Positions 25,006 through 34,424 of a stretch of DNA of 64,000 nt are shown in pieces (within the stretch, counting starts at the first letter, position 1; the number at the start of each line of letters is the position of its first letter). The stretch covers positions 5,786,501 through 5,850,500 of the forward strand of contig NZ_CP060488.1 in NCBI RefSeq assembly GCF_014334015.1, read 5' to 3'. The position numbers and the translations under genes are program-made. Source of the stretch: Bacteroides sp. M10. Lineage in GTDB: Bacteria; Bacteroidota; Bacteroidia; Bacteroidales; Bacteroidaceae. A model generated the notes under the pieces. That model saw only the letters and a list, made by a program, of their open reading frames with translations. It was not told where the DNA came from and did not search any database.

Positions 25006-26763
25006 ATGTATTTAGAAAATATTTATTCTCCTGCAGATGTTAAGAAACTGTCGGAAAAAGAGCTAAACAAGTTAGGTGAAGAAATCCGTGCAGCACTCCT
25101 GCAAAAATTAGGTGAACATGGCGGGCATTTCGGACCTAATTTCGGAATGGTGGAAGCAACGATTGCTTTACATTATGTATTCAATTCGCCCAAAGACAAA
25201 ATTGTATTTGACGTATCGCACCAGAGTTATGTACACAAAATGCTGACCGGCCGTAAAGATGCGTTCCTTCATCCGGAAAAATATGACAACGTATCAGGTT
25301 ATACCGAACCGCAAGAAAGTGAACATGACTTCTTCATCATCGGACATACTTCTACTTCTGTCAGTCTGGCCAGCGGATTGGCAAAAGGACGTGACCTCAC
25401 AGGCGGCAATGAAAATATCATAGCCGTCATAGGTGATGGTTCTTTAAGCGGAGGTGAAGCCTTCGAAGGATTGGATTATGTAGCAGAGCTTGGTACTAAC
25501 ATGATTATTATCGTTAATGATAACCAAATGTCTATTGCCGAGAACCACGGAGGGTTGTACAAGAATCTGAAAGAGTTACGTGACAGTAACGGCCAGTGCG
25601 AATGTAACTTCTTCAAAGCGATGGGACTGGATTATATGTATGTAAATAATGGTAATAACGTACAGGCATTGATTGAAGCTTTCTCTAAAGTGAAAGATAT
25701 TCAGCATCCGATAGTAGTACACATCAATACATTAAAAGGTAAGGGTTATGCACGTGCCGAGCAAGATAAAGAGACTTACCACTGGCGTACTCCATTCAAT
25801 GTAGAAACCGGAGAAGCAAAAGTGAGTTATGAAGAAGAAGATTACAGCGAGGTAACCGCCCAATACCTGCTGAAAAAGATGAAGGAGGACCCACGTGTGG
25901 TAACAATCACTTCTGGTACTCCCACCGTTCTGGGATTTACTCCGGACCGCCGTCAGGAAGCAGGCAAGCAATTCGTAGATGTAGGCATTGCCGAGGAACA
26001 CGCAGTAGCTCTTGCTTCGGGCATCGCAGCCAATGGTGGGAAACCCGTTTACGGAGTATATAGTACATTCATCCAACGCTCCTACGATCAACTTTCACAA
26101 GACCTTTGTATCAATAACAATCCGGCTGTTTTGTTGGTCTTCTGGGGTACGTTATCCGGAATGAATGATGTGACTCATCTCTGTTTCTTCGATATTCCGC
26201 TTATCAGCAATATTCCTAATATGGTTTATCTGGCTCCGACTTGTAAGGAAGAATATATTGCCATGCTGGAATGGAGTATCCGCCAGAATGAACACCCGGT
26301 TGCTATCCGTGTGCCGGCAACAGATGTAATCAGTAGCGGAGAACCGGTAGATTCCGATTACAGCATTCTCAATCGTTACAAAGTTACTCATCGCGGTTCG
26401 AAAGTGGCCATTGTGGCTTTGGGTTCATTCTATGGATTAGGACAGTCGGTTGCATCACTTCTGAAAGAAAAAGCCAATATCGACGCAACCCTCATCAACC
26501 CGCGTTACATCACCGGTGTAGACAATGAACTGATGGATGAACTGAAAGCAGATCACGAGTTAGTGATAACATTGGAAGACGGTGTATTGGATGGCGGTTT
26601 TGGTGAAAAAATTGCCCGCTACTATGGTGCTACAGACATGAAAGTCCTGAACTATGGAGCTAAAAAGGAATTTGTAGATCGTTTTGATTTACAGGAGTTT
26701 CTCCGTGCCAATCACTTGACAGATGAGCAGATTGTAGAAGATATCACAGCACTTATCGGTTAA
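25006..26763 (+). CDS. 1-deoxy-D-xylulose-5-phosphate synthase-like transketolase
   Basis: 585 residues, thiamine-diphosphate enzyme. GDGSLSGGEAFEGLDYV followed by NDNQMSI is the TPP/Mg motif; GNFGPN-like FGPNFGMVEATIALHYVF, FDVSHQSYVHKMLTGR and GIAEEHAVALASG (catalytic Glu of the pyrimidine domain) fit the DXS branch. It is about 40-50 residues shorter than housekeeping DXS, so it may be a paralogue with another aldehyde/ketone substrate. Its operator links it to reductase genes rather than to isoprenoid genes. Confidence 0.82.
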   Translation: MYLENIYSPADVKKLSEKELNKLGEEIRAALLQKLGEHGGHFGPNFGMVEATIALHYVFNSPKDKIVFDVSHQSYVHKMLTGRKDAFLHPEKYDNVSGYTEPQESEHDFFIIGHTSTSVSLASGLAKGRDLTGGNENIIAVIGDGSLSGGEAFEGLDYVAELGTNMIIIVNDNQMSIAENHGGLYKNLKELRDSNGQCECNFFKAMGLDYMYVNNGNNVQALIEAFSKVKDIQHPIVVHINTLKGKGYARAEQDKETYHWRTPFNVETGEAKVSYEEEDYSEVTAQYLLKKMKEDPRVVTITSGTPTVLGFTPDRRQEAGKQFVDVGIAEEHAVALASGIAANGGKPVYGVYSTFIQRSYDQLSQDLCINNNPAVLLVFWGTLSGMNDVTHLCFFDIPLISNIPNMVYLAPTCKEEYIAMLEWSIRQNEHPVAIRVPATDVISSGEPVDSDYSILNRYKVTHRGSKVAIVALGSFYGLGQSVASLLKEKANIDATLINPRYITGVDNELMDELKADHELVITLEDGVLDGGFGEKIARYYGATDMKVLNYGAKKEFVDRFDLQEFLRANHLTDEQIVEDITALIG

Positions 26764-26830
26764 AATCAAACCCATTCACTATATATTCAACAGGTTGATG
26801 TGTATTGTCGGTTAAGACAATTGCATCAAC

Positions 26831-27736
26831 CTATTTCATTTCGATATGAAGTAACAATCCTTTCCGATAATTCAACGGAGTTTGTCCTGCATTCCTTTTG
26901 AAGAACTTACAAAAAGCTGCCGCATCACTAAACCCTAACTTAGAAGCAATCTCACCAACCGTAGATTTTGTAGAACTCAACAAGGTACGCGCTTCCATAA
27001 CCAACAGTTCGTTTATAATACTATTGATAGTCTTACCTGTTCCAGCACGTACAATACGGGCCAGGTACTGCTCACTGATAGCCAGTTTATCCGCATAAAA
27101 GCTCACAAAATGTTCTTCCCTGAAATTCCGGGTAACCAATGCATGAAACTCCTGTAAAACGTGGTCTTTACGGCTGACCTCTTTTTTAATAATTGTCTTT
27201 CGGGAAAGAAAATCAGCTATATCAAGAAATAAAGCATTGCACGCTGCCTGTATGCGCCGGAAAAGAAAATGATGTTCAATATTCAGCAGGCGCATCAACA
27301 CTTCCAGTTCCTTACGGATGATTTGGGCTTCGTACTCTGTCAACTGTATCGTATATTGTTTATTCTGCCTCATTGTCGCCAATAAGATGGCCGTTATTTG
27401 TGTCAAATAAGAATCGTCTGTCCGCATGGATTCGGAAAGGGCAAGAGTAATAAACTGAATATCACGGCTTGAGTAAAGATGCTCCGTGAGATAATTTGCT
27501 CCATGAATAAGCAGCATATTCGGCTCTATCGCAATAAACTCTCCATTCAACAGAATCTCCGAACGGCCTTCAAGAACGAATATCATATAAAGTTCCCGAT
27601 TGAAATAACATTCATTTGCCGGATAACTTCTGTCTTTATATTCACTCCTAAAACAGACTACCTCCTCTTTATAATGAGGAAGTTCCGGATGCTCCTTCAA
27701 CAGCTGCGTATTATCAAATATACGAGATTTTACCAT
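26831..27736 (-). CDS. AraC family transcriptional regulator
   Basis: 301 residues. The N-terminal half is a cupin-like sensor (ELYMIFVLEGRSEILLNGEF, in pieces), and the C-terminal 100 residues hold the two helix-turn-helix units of AraC proteins: ISEQYLARIVRAGTGKT and VGEIASKLGFSDAAAFCKFFK. It lies next to two of the five 37-bp operators (at 24.75 and 24.9 kb) and convergent with the DXS-like gene. AraC proteins commonly bind direct repeats about 21 bp apart, so it is the best local candidate for the shared regulator; this is inference. Confidence 0.85.
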   Translation of the reverse strand: MVKSRIFDNTQLLKEHPELPHYKEEVVCFRSEYKDRSYPANECYFNRELYMIFVLEGRSEILLNGEFIAIEPNMLLIHGANYLTEHLYSSRDIQFITLALSESMRTDDSYLTQITAILLATMRQNKQYTIQLTEYEAQIIRKELEVLMRLLNIEHHFLFRRIQAACNALFLDIADFLSRKTIIKKEVSRKDHVLQEFHALVTRNFREEHFVSFYADKLAISEQYLARIVRAGTGKTINSIINELLVMEARTLLSSTKSTVGEIASKLGFSDAAAFCKFFKRNAGQTPLNYRKGLLLHIEMK

Positions 27737-27872
27737 TTACATCTTCTTTTTATGACGTAAAAATACGATTTGTTTCGGATATGACAAAAAGTGTACGGAA
27801 TTAGATAATCTATTTCAGAGTAAAAAACGGGACCTTTGCATATCCTTTTCAATGCATGAAAGGAAAATAAAT

Positions 27873-28562
27873 AAAGGAGGTCAAAAAGGTATGGAAATGA
27901 AAGATGTTTTCAAGAGGTATTTAGTATTTGTTATCGGACTCTATTTTTTAGCGGCAGGCATTGTATTGATTATACGCTCGGCACTAGGAACTACTCCCAT
28001 ATCGAGCATCAATTATGTATTAAGTTTGAATAGTCCTTTGTCATTGGGTACTTGCACCTTTATCATCAATATGGTTCTTATCCTGGGGCAATTCTGGTTA
28101 ATCCGAAAGAACAGAACCCGGCAGGATATTATTGAAATTCTTCTTCAAATGCCGTTCTCTTTTATCTTTTCGGCATTCATTGATTTTAATATGATGCTGA
28201 CAAGTGAACTGCATCCCGCCAATTATGGCATGTCAATCGCTTTATTACTTACAGGATGCATGGTGCAATCTATCGGAGTAGTTCTCGAACTTAAACCGAG
28301 AGTAGCCATGATGAGTGCAGAAGCATTCGTGAAATATGCGTCCCGCCATTATAACAAGGAGTTTGGAAAGTTCAAAGTCTATTTTGATATTACGTTGGTT
28401 ACGTTGGCCGTAATTCTCTCTCTCTTACTGACACAAGGTATTCAAGGAGTACGTGAGGGGTCACTCATTGCAGCCTGCATAACCGGATATATCGTGAGTT
28501 TCCTGAATCAAAAGATTATGACGAGAAAGACCCTCCACAAATTATTACCAGTCTGGAAGTAA
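27873..28562 (+). CDS. YczE/YyaS/YitT family membrane protein (CDS from 27891)
   Basis: About 223 residues with five hydrophobic segments (VFVIGLYFLAAGIVLIIR, LGTCTFIINMVLILGQF, YGMSIALLLTGCMVQSIGVV, VTLAVILSLLLTQG, LIAACITGYIVSF). The motif SALGTTPISSINYVLS near residue 30 is typical of the YczE family of uncharacterised inner-membrane proteins. The ATG at 27891 is chosen because AAAGGAGGTC lies at 27873-27882, an unusually strong ribosome site for Bacteroides; an upstream ATG at 27852 lacks one. It is divergent from the AraC gene. Confidence 0.78.
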   Translation, partial: KGGQKGMEMKDVFKRYLVFVIGLYFLAAGIVLIIRSALGTTPISSINYVLSLNSPLSLGTCTFIINMVLILGQFWLIRKNRTRQDIIEILLQMPFSFIFSAFIDFNMMLTSELHPANYGMSIALLLTGCMVQSIGVVLELKPRVAMMSAEAFVKYASRHYNKEFGKFKVYFDITLVTLAVILSLLLTQGIQGVREGSLIAACITGYIVSFLNQKIMTRKTLHKLLPVWK

Positions 28563-28596
28563 ATCCTGCGTCAATTTTAAATAAACACCTTATAAA

Positions 28597-28647
28597 AAAG
28601 TCGCTTCTTTGAAAGATTCAAAATCTTTTCAAAGAAGCGACTTTTTA
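28597..28647. terminator. Bidirectional terminator
   Basis: AAAAAGTCGCTTCTTTGAAA and TTTCAAAGAAGCGACTTTTT form a nearly 20-bp hairpin with A and T runs at both ends, between convergent genes. Confidence 0.85.
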
Positions 28648-28672
28648 TTTCAGATATAATTATACTTTGTAT

Positions 28673-31600
28673 TTACTTCTTCTGCTTATCTATTTCTTTC
28701 AGAAGTTCATCGACAGCCACCTTTAATTGGGTATCCTCTCCCTTAACGACCGTCTCCGGATCATTAGCAACCTTCACATCCGGTTCCAACTGGGTGTTTT
28801 CCAAATAACTGCCATCAGGCAAACGATAGCCAACGATAGGAATACCAAAGACGAGTGAAGGATCTTGTAAAGTTTCCCAAGACACGCTCGTCATTGTACC
28901 CGGAACAGGCATACCGACAAGTTTTCCTATATTTTGATGTTTATATACCCATGGAGTTCCATGTGCATTCGAATAGTTGGCTTCACATTGCAGCATAATA
29001 GACGGCTTGTTCCAACGACGGCTTGGCATGTCACACGCTTCACGTCCGCGGACTACTTGAGTGAAATATTTCTGACCGCTGAACAGTATTTCAATATCTT
29101 CGTGCAAACGACCACCACCGTTGAACCGGGTATCAATCACAATTCCATCACAGTTGTTATATTTTCCCAGAATATCCGAGTAAACGGTACGGAAACTATC
29201 ATCTCCCATGGATTGAATATGAACATATCCCAAACGTCCTTTCGACCATTTCTCAACATCTGCCGCCCGCTGTTTCACCCAACGTTTGTATAACAACCCA
29301 TTCAGCTGGCCGCTCGTAACCGGCATCACTACTTCTTCCCAACGTTCTTTATTTTGCGGATTGTAGATTGAAATCAAGGTCTTCTTCCCTGCTTTATTAT
29401 TCAACAGACAAGTGATGTCATGATCGGGAGTTATTTCCTCACCGTTAATCTTTTCAATGATACATCCCGCTTTTACTTTGGTACGCGAATGGTCGAACGG
29501 ACCTTTCTCGATGATTTCGGCAATCTGCATCCCTTTTCCCTGATAATCCCAGTCGAACAGAAGTCCCAGATTGGAAGTAACATCACCTTTACCTTTGGGA
29601 GAATAGCGTCCTCCGGTATGTGAAACATTCAACTCGCCCAACCATTCACTCAACAGTTCTGCAAAATCATAATTGTTATCAATGTGAGGCAGGAACTTGC
29701 GATAAGCATTAGTCATGGCATCCCAGTTTACCCCGTGCATATTGACATTATAAAAACGTTTCTGATGTTGTTTGTACACATGGTCAAACATCGCTTCACG
29801 TTCAGCTGCCAAATCCATTTTCATTTCAGCCTGATAACTGATTGATTTCAAAGCATCCGACTTGGCATCCATCTTTTGCATATTGCGGCTTCCCAACAAG
29901 AAAATATCTCCTTTTTTATCCAACATCAGCGATACCCATCCGGTATTGAGTTTATGCAGACGCTTTGTCTCTTTCTCACGGAGATTCATTTTCCAAAGGT
30001 CATATCCATCTTCGAAAGCAGAGAAATAGTAGAGATCCTCTCCATCTTTGGATAGTATGGCACTGCCTAAGTCAGAAGAGTTGGGAGTCAGACGTACGAT
30101 ACGGTCTTCAATGCCGTTAAGCTCGACTACTATATCTTTCTGGTCTACTTTTTCCTCATCCGCCTTCTCCTTATCACCGTCTTTCTTCTTGTTATCATCT
30201 TTCTCCTTTGCTTTCTTTTGTTCCTTTTCAAGTTCCTTGAGCAATTCGAAATCTTCCTTGCTCAAACGGTAACGATCATAAGCATCCTGATTGAGGAATA
30301 CCAACATAACATCCTGTTGCGATCCCCAGGAAGCATGTGCACGCATACCATAACGTTCGGTCTGGAAAAGAATGGCATTTCCATCGAGTACCCAACGCGG
30401 AGAACCGCTAATATATCCGCTATTAGTCAGATTGGTTATCGCTCCTCCCTGTGCACTGACAATACCTATATCCGAATAAGGATCGTGACGGTTGCCGATA
30501 AATTCAAGAGTAAACCATTTGCCATCCGGTGACCATTCGTAGTCAAATCCACCTCCGGTGTTATACCATGTAGAACCGTCCGTCACCTGACGTACTTTCT
30601 TCGTTTTCAAATCGAGTACCATCAAACGGTTGCGGTCTTCGATAAAAGCCAGTTCTTTACCATCCGGCGAATATTGCGGATAGGCGCGTTCTACCGTTTT
30701 GGACGGTAATAAAACTTCCTCCTCAATAAGAGTGGCATTAGGGAAATTAGGATCTTCCTTACGGCTTATTTTTGCAGTGTAAAGTTGCCAATTACCGGTG
30801 CGTTCACTGGCATAAACCAGCGTCCGGTTGTCCGGAGCAAAAGAGACGGAAGCTTCTTTTGCAGGAGTATTTGTGATTTGCTTGGTTGTAGCATAGTCAG
30901 TTGAAGTTACAAAAACGTCACCACGCACAATAAAAGCAACCTGTTTGCCATCCGGAGATACGGAAGCGGAAGTGGCTCCCTGTGAGAATTTAAGTGCAGC
31001 AACCTGCTCTTCATCGTCACGGACAAGTTCTACTTTTACTTTTTCCGGACGGGCACCGGGTTTCTGGGTATAAAGCTCACCGTCATAGGTATAACACAAA
31101 GTTCCTTTATCGCTGACAGACAAGAAACGTACCGGATGAGTCTTAAAAGTAGTGACAGCCTTTACTTCTTGTGGAGTATTCAATGGGAAAGTATACACAT
31201 TAAAAGAACCTCCATTACGTTCACTCAAAAAATAGACTGTATTACCATCAGGTGCATATACAGGATTACGGTCCTCCCCTCCCCGGTTTGTCAGGTTCGT
31301 ATGTTTTCCGGTTTGGGTATTGTATAACCAAATATCTCTCGTAATGGATGAAGTGTGATGTTTTCTCCATTCATCCTCAAAACCTTTGCGGTCCTGATAA
31401 AGAAAGTTCTTTCCTGCTTTATCAAAACAAACGAGTTCGGCGGGAGTTGCCAATACTTGTTCGGTGCGTCCTCCGTCTACAGAAACTTTGTATAATTCTG
31501 TCATTGCTCCCGTAGGAAACAAAGCGCTGTTTGCAGGATCTTGTATGGAAGCGGAGAAAAGGACATACTTTCCATCCGGTGTAAAAGCCGAGGGAATTTC

Positions 31601-31924
31601 CGATGCGGAATGGTAAGTCAGTCTCCAGGCGACTCCTCCGTCGGCAGGCATGATGAACAGGTCGAAATTTCCATTCCGGTCACTGGCAAATGCGATTTGT
31701 TTTCCGTCGGGAGACCAGACGGGATTGGCTTCATAAGAGGCTTGTGTGGTAAGTTGAACGGCAGTTCCTCCTTGTGCGGGAACTTTATAAATATCTCCTT
31801 TATAACAGAAGACAATCTCGGTTCCATCCGGTGAAATACGTGCATCACGCATCCACAAAGGAGTAATTGCATAGCTGGATAATGCTGATAATACCAGTGC
31901 TAACGAAGTTATTAGTTTCTTCAT
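28673..31924 (-). CDS. Tricorn protease homologue (S41 family)
   Basis: 1083 residues with signal peptide MKKLITSLALVLSALSSYA, so exported. The first half is a series of beta-propeller PD40/WD40-like repeats (VWSPDGKQIAFASDRNGNFD, FTPDGKYVLFSA, YSPDGKELAFIEDR). A Lys/Glu-rich stretch follows near residues 570-600, then a core with LNVSHTGGRYS (His of the active site), a PDZ segment (GCIIEKINGEEITPDHD) and the S41 part with DTRFNGGGRLHEDIE and NYSNAHG, which includes the probable nucleophile Ser. Tricorn degrades oligopeptides; here probably periplasmic. Downstream of the MBL-fold gene by 17 nt. Confidence 0.9.
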   Translation of the reverse strand: MKKLITSLALVLSALSSYAITPLWMRDARISPDGTEIVFCYKGDIYKVPAQGGTAVQLTTQASYEANPVWSPDGKQIAFASDRNGNFDLFIMPADGGVAWRLTYHSASEIPSAFTPDGKYVLFSASIQDPANSALFPTGAMTELYKVSVDGGRTEQVLATPAELVCFDKAGKNFLYQDRKGFEDEWRKHHTSSITRDIWLYNTQTGKHTNLTNRGGEDRNPVYAPDGNTVYFLSERNGGSFNVYTFPLNTPQEVKAVTTFKTHPVRFLSVSDKGTLCYTYDGELYTQKPGARPEKVKVELVRDDEEQVAALKFSQGATSASVSPDGKQVAFIVRGDVFVTSTDYATTKQITNTPAKEASVSFAPDNRTLVYASERTGNWQLYTAKISRKEDPNFPNATLIEEEVLLPSKTVERAYPQYSPDGKELAFIEDRNRLMVLDLKTKKVRQVTDGSTWYNTGGGFDYEWSPDGKWFTLEFIGNRHDPYSDIGIVSAQGGAITNLTNSGYISGSPRWVLDGNAILFQTERYGMRAHASWGSQQDVMLVFLNQDAYDRYRLSKEDFELLKELEKEQKKAKEKDDNKKKDGDKEKADEEKVDQKDIVVELNGIEDRIVRLTPNSSDLGSAILSKDGEDLYYFSAFEDGYDLWKMNLREKETKRLHKLNTGWVSLMLDKKGDIFLLGSRNMQKMDAKSDALKSISYQAEMKMDLAAEREAMFDHVYKQHQKRFYNVNMHGVNWDAMTNAYRKFLPHIDNNYDFAELLSEWLGELNVSHTGGRYSPKGKGDVTSNLGLLFDWDYQGKGMQIAEIIEKGPFDHSRTKVKAGCIIEKINGEEITPDHDITCLLNNKAGKKTLISIYNPQNKERWEEVVMPVTSGQLNGLLYKRWVKQRAADVEKWSKGRLGYVHIQSMGDDSFRTVYSDILGKYNNCDGIVIDTRFNGGGRLHEDIEILFSGQKYFTQVVRGREACDMPSRRWNKPSIMLQCEANYSNAHGTPWVYKHQNIGKLVGMPVPGTMTSVSWETLQDPSLVFGIPIVGYRLPDGSYLENTQLEPDVKVANDPETVVKGEDTQLKVAVDELLKEIDKQKK

Positions 31925-31941
31925 ATCAATTTATTATATAT

Positions 31942-32763
31942 TTATTCCGAAAAATCAGTTTGAATTAGTTTTCCCGTGTAACTATAGAATGCTCTGTCAC
32001 CAAAATCTTTGAAAAAGAAAGCGTATTTATCCACTCCCGTACAATGACAAACGCCAATTTGCCGGGGAAGGTATTCCTGCAAATAATCTGCAATGATCTG
32101 ATATTTTTGTTTTTCCGCATTATGAATGTGAAAACCTCCGAGAAGTAACTTGCAGGGAGATTCAGGAAATGCAGCCCGAACGGTACGCAAGATATTGGTG
32201 ATCCCCCGGTGAGAACAGGCGCTCAACACAGAAACTCCTTCCGGTTCCACTAACACCATTGCCAATTCATCCTGAAAGGTATCCGGTATTTTGCAACCAT
32301 CTTCTTGCTGAACCCAGAAGCGTTCAAAATGGGTATCCTCCTGATTGATTATATCAATAGATGGAAAAAGAAAAACTCCGGGAAGCAGTTCGGTCTGCTC
32401 TGTGATAAAGCGGAAACGGGAAAGATCAAGATTTTGCGTATGCTTCATTCCATTCTCGCGTTCATCCTTGAATTTAGGAGAAAAGATTTCACGTTTACAG
32501 ACAACGGTTGCCTGTGTATTCAATTCCAGAAAATAACGCAGTCCCCCCGTATGGTCACTGTGACCGTGGGATAATATTAAATAATCAACTTTTTGTAAAT
32601 CAATGTGCAACAGACGGGCATTACGGATAAACAAGTCAGATGCTCCCGTATCGAAAAGAATTCTATTCCCTTGGATCTCAATATAGAGAGAAAGACCATG
32701 CTCTGCCTGCAATTTACGTCCATAGACACAATTCTCCACAAGAGTCGTTATTTTATAGCTCAT
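31942..32763 (-). CDS. MBL-fold metallo-hydrolase
   Basis: 273 residues, cytoplasmic. The metal motif HGHSDHTGG (HxHxDH) follows DTGASDLFIRNARLL, and later histidines in SACSHRG and LGGFHIHN complete the binuclear site. The family resembles archaeal MJ0301-like and dihydropterin-phosphate synthase-like MBL proteins. Its stop is 17 nt before the tricorn gene, so the two are likely cotranscribed. Substrate unknown. Confidence 0.85.
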   Translation of the reverse strand: MSYKITTLVENCVYGRKLQAEHGLSLYIEIQGNRILFDTGASDLFIRNARLLHIDLQKVDYLILSHGHSDHTGGLRYFLELNTQATVVCKREIFSPKFKDERENGMKHTQNLDLSRFRFITEQTELLPGVFLFPSIDIINQEDTHFERFWVQQEDGCKIPDTFQDELAMVLVEPEGVSVLSACSHRGITNILRTVRAAFPESPCKLLLGGFHIHNAEKQKYQIIADYLQEYLPRQIGVCHCTGVDKYAFFFKDFGDRAFYSYTGKLIQTDFSE

Positions 32764-32801
32764 GACGTTTAGTTATCAAACAAATAATGTAAAATAAAAA
32801 G

Positions 32802-32838
32802 TTCTGCCACAAAATTATAATAATTCTGTGGCAGAACA
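32802..32838. terminator. Terminator hairpin
   Basis: GTTCTGCCACA and TGTGGCAGAAC form an 11-bp stem around an AT-rich loop, between the flavodoxin gene stop (32912) and the MBL gene start, and would end the flavodoxin transcript. Confidence 0.65.
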
Positions 32839-32911
32839 AGCAATCTAATCAATTAAAATTCTTGACTTTTCAATCTTTCTGATTGAATCCTTATTTTTAT
32901 CCTTCAAAAGG

Positions 32912-33451
32912 TTATACCATTTTTCCCATCTTGTAAGCTTCCTGCATATAGGGAGTATCTTTAATTTCCCCTACCTTCCATGCACCAATTCCATAAACCG
33001 TTCCCTTTTCCTGCGGTCCTTCCAGGCAATCGAGGAAGCCACGGAAACCATCAATAGTACGTTCCATCATTGCTTTATTGTTTTCCGCAGCCGCAATAAT
33101 GAAATAAAATTCCTTATTGGTTATTTCCGTATAGCGTGCACAGCAGCGGTCGATCATAATCTTCATCTGTCCGCACATGGTATAAAAATAGACCGGAGTT
33201 GCCATCACAATCACATCTGCAGCAATCATCTTCTCTACAATTTCCGCTGCATCATCTTTCTGCGGACAAGGTTTGCCGTACATACTGCAAACACTGCACC
33301 CCATACAAGGATGAACTGTTTTGTCTTTCAGAAAAATCATCTCCACTTCATTACCTGCTTCGAGAGCACCTTTCATAAATTCATCACATAATAAATCAGA
33401 ATTACCACCTTTACGTGGACTGGATGAAATAATCAAAACCTTTTTAGCCAT
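32912..33451 (-). CDS. Flavodoxin-fold NADPH-dependent FMN reductase/iron-sulfur flavoprotein-like protein
   Basis: 179 residues, cytoplasmic. VLIISSSPRKGGNSDLL is the FMN phosphate-binding loop; CMGCSVCSMYGKPCPQKDD provides a four-Cys cluster motif (CxxCxxC..C) as in Isf-type flavoproteins; MATPVYFYTMCGQMKIMIDR is the second FMN contact. Likely a soluble reductase. A 37-bp operator and a perfect -7 box lie upstream, placing it in the same regulon as the related exported protein at 14266-14961. Confidence 0.82.
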   Translation of the reverse strand: MAKKVLIISSSPRKGGNSDLLCDEFMKGALEAGNEVEMIFLKDKTVHPCMGCSVCSMYGKPCPQKDDAAEIVEKMIAADVIVMATPVYFYTMCGQMKIMIDRCCARYTEITNKEFYFIIAAAENNKAMMERTIDGFRGFLDCLEGPQEKGTVYGIGAWKVGEIKDTPYMQEAYKMGKMV

Positions 33452-33506
33452 AACTTTACTTTATTACTTTTTATTTTCAGAATTCTTTCTATCAACGATT
33501 CACTTT

Positions 33507-33573
33507 GCAAAAGTAGAGAAATAAAAGTATATCGAATGTAGATAAATTACAGAGAAAGATACCTAAATTACAG
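33507..33573 (-). promoter_or_regulatory. 37-bp operator (33537-33573) and -7 box (33507-33515) for the flavodoxin gene
   Basis: On the minus strand CTGTAATTTAGG and CTGTAATTTATCTACA form the direct repeat. A perfect -7 box TACTTTTGC begins exactly 21 nt beyond the site. Confidence 0.72.
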
Positions 33574-33699
33574 TTTCCATATTTTACTGGTACTTTTTCT
33601 CTGTCTCTTGTATATATTTATTCAATAAATAGATCTGAAAGTTTTTTTCACTAATATATAATTCATATCTTTGTTCAGGATACGAACAATATAATACTA

Positions 33700-34389
33700 A
33701 TGAAGAAAATACTACTGACCGACTCACATAAAGAAAAGCTGTTTCAAATCCCTCTCTTCCGGGACTTACCTCTGAACATCAAACTTTCTTTGCTTGAAAA
33801 GCTGGAATTTGTAGTCTATGCAGCAGAAAAAAAAGAGATCGTTGTAACACAAGGTACTCCATGCAATAAACTATATGTATTATTGGAAGGCAAACTACGC
33901 ACAGACATTATAGATGGACTTGGAAACGAGGTGATGATTGAATATATTATTGCTCCGCGCACCTTTGCCACTCCGCATCTCTTCAGTTCAAACAATACAT
34001 TGCCCGCCACTTTTACCGCTCTCGAAAATAGTGTGGTATTGATGGCAACTAAGGAATCGACCTTTAAGGTTATCAGTCAGGATCCACAGGTTCTTCATAA
34101 TTTTCTTTGCATCGCCGGTAATTGTAATATCTGCACAGTGTCCCGTCTGAAACCTCTTTCACGTAAAACAGTGCGGGAAAGATTCATTGTTTATCTATAT
34201 GAACATAAGAAAAAAGATTCATTGGTGGTAGATATCATGCATACTCAATCCCAACTCGCCGAATACTTAAATGTATCACGTCCCGCTCTATCTAAGGAAA
34301 TCAATAAGATGATTAAAGAAGGACTTGTCACTATGGAAGGAAAACGAATAGAGATTTTAGATCAAATAACTTTAGAGAAATATCTGTAA
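33700..34389 (+). CDS. Crp/Fnr family transcriptional regulator
   Basis: 229 residues. An N-terminal cyclic-nucleotide-binding-like domain (VTQGTPCNKLYVLLEGKLRT, about residues 40-120) and a C-terminal winged helix with QSQLAEYLNVSRPALSKEINKM, the Crp-type helix-turn-helix. No N-terminal Cys cluster, so not an Fnr oxygen sensor by the usual route; a CNICTVS segment in the hinge is notable. It lies next to the nitrite-reductase operon and divergent from the flavodoxin gene, so a redox or nitrite role is plausible but unproven. Confidence 0.85.
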   Translation: MKKILLTDSHKEKLFQIPLFRDLPLNIKLSLLEKLEFVVYAAEKKEIVVTQGTPCNKLYVLLEGKLRTDIIDGLGNEVMIEYIIAPRTFATPHLFSSNNTLPATFTALENSVVLMATKESTFKVISQDPQVLHNFLCIAGNCNICTVSRLKPLSRKTVRERFIVYLYEHKKKDSLVVDIMHTQSQLAEYLNVSRPALSKEINKMIKEGLVTMEGKRIEILDQITLEKYL

Positions 34390-34424
34390 TAATCTATTCC
34401 ATAACAATAAAGCTAATAAAGAGA

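Noticed and set aside
27770..27840. A sixth 37-bp operator before the YczE-type gene
   Set aside because: A GACCTTTGC box and a GGAATT half-site are present, but the spacing is off by one and the upstream half-site is absent.
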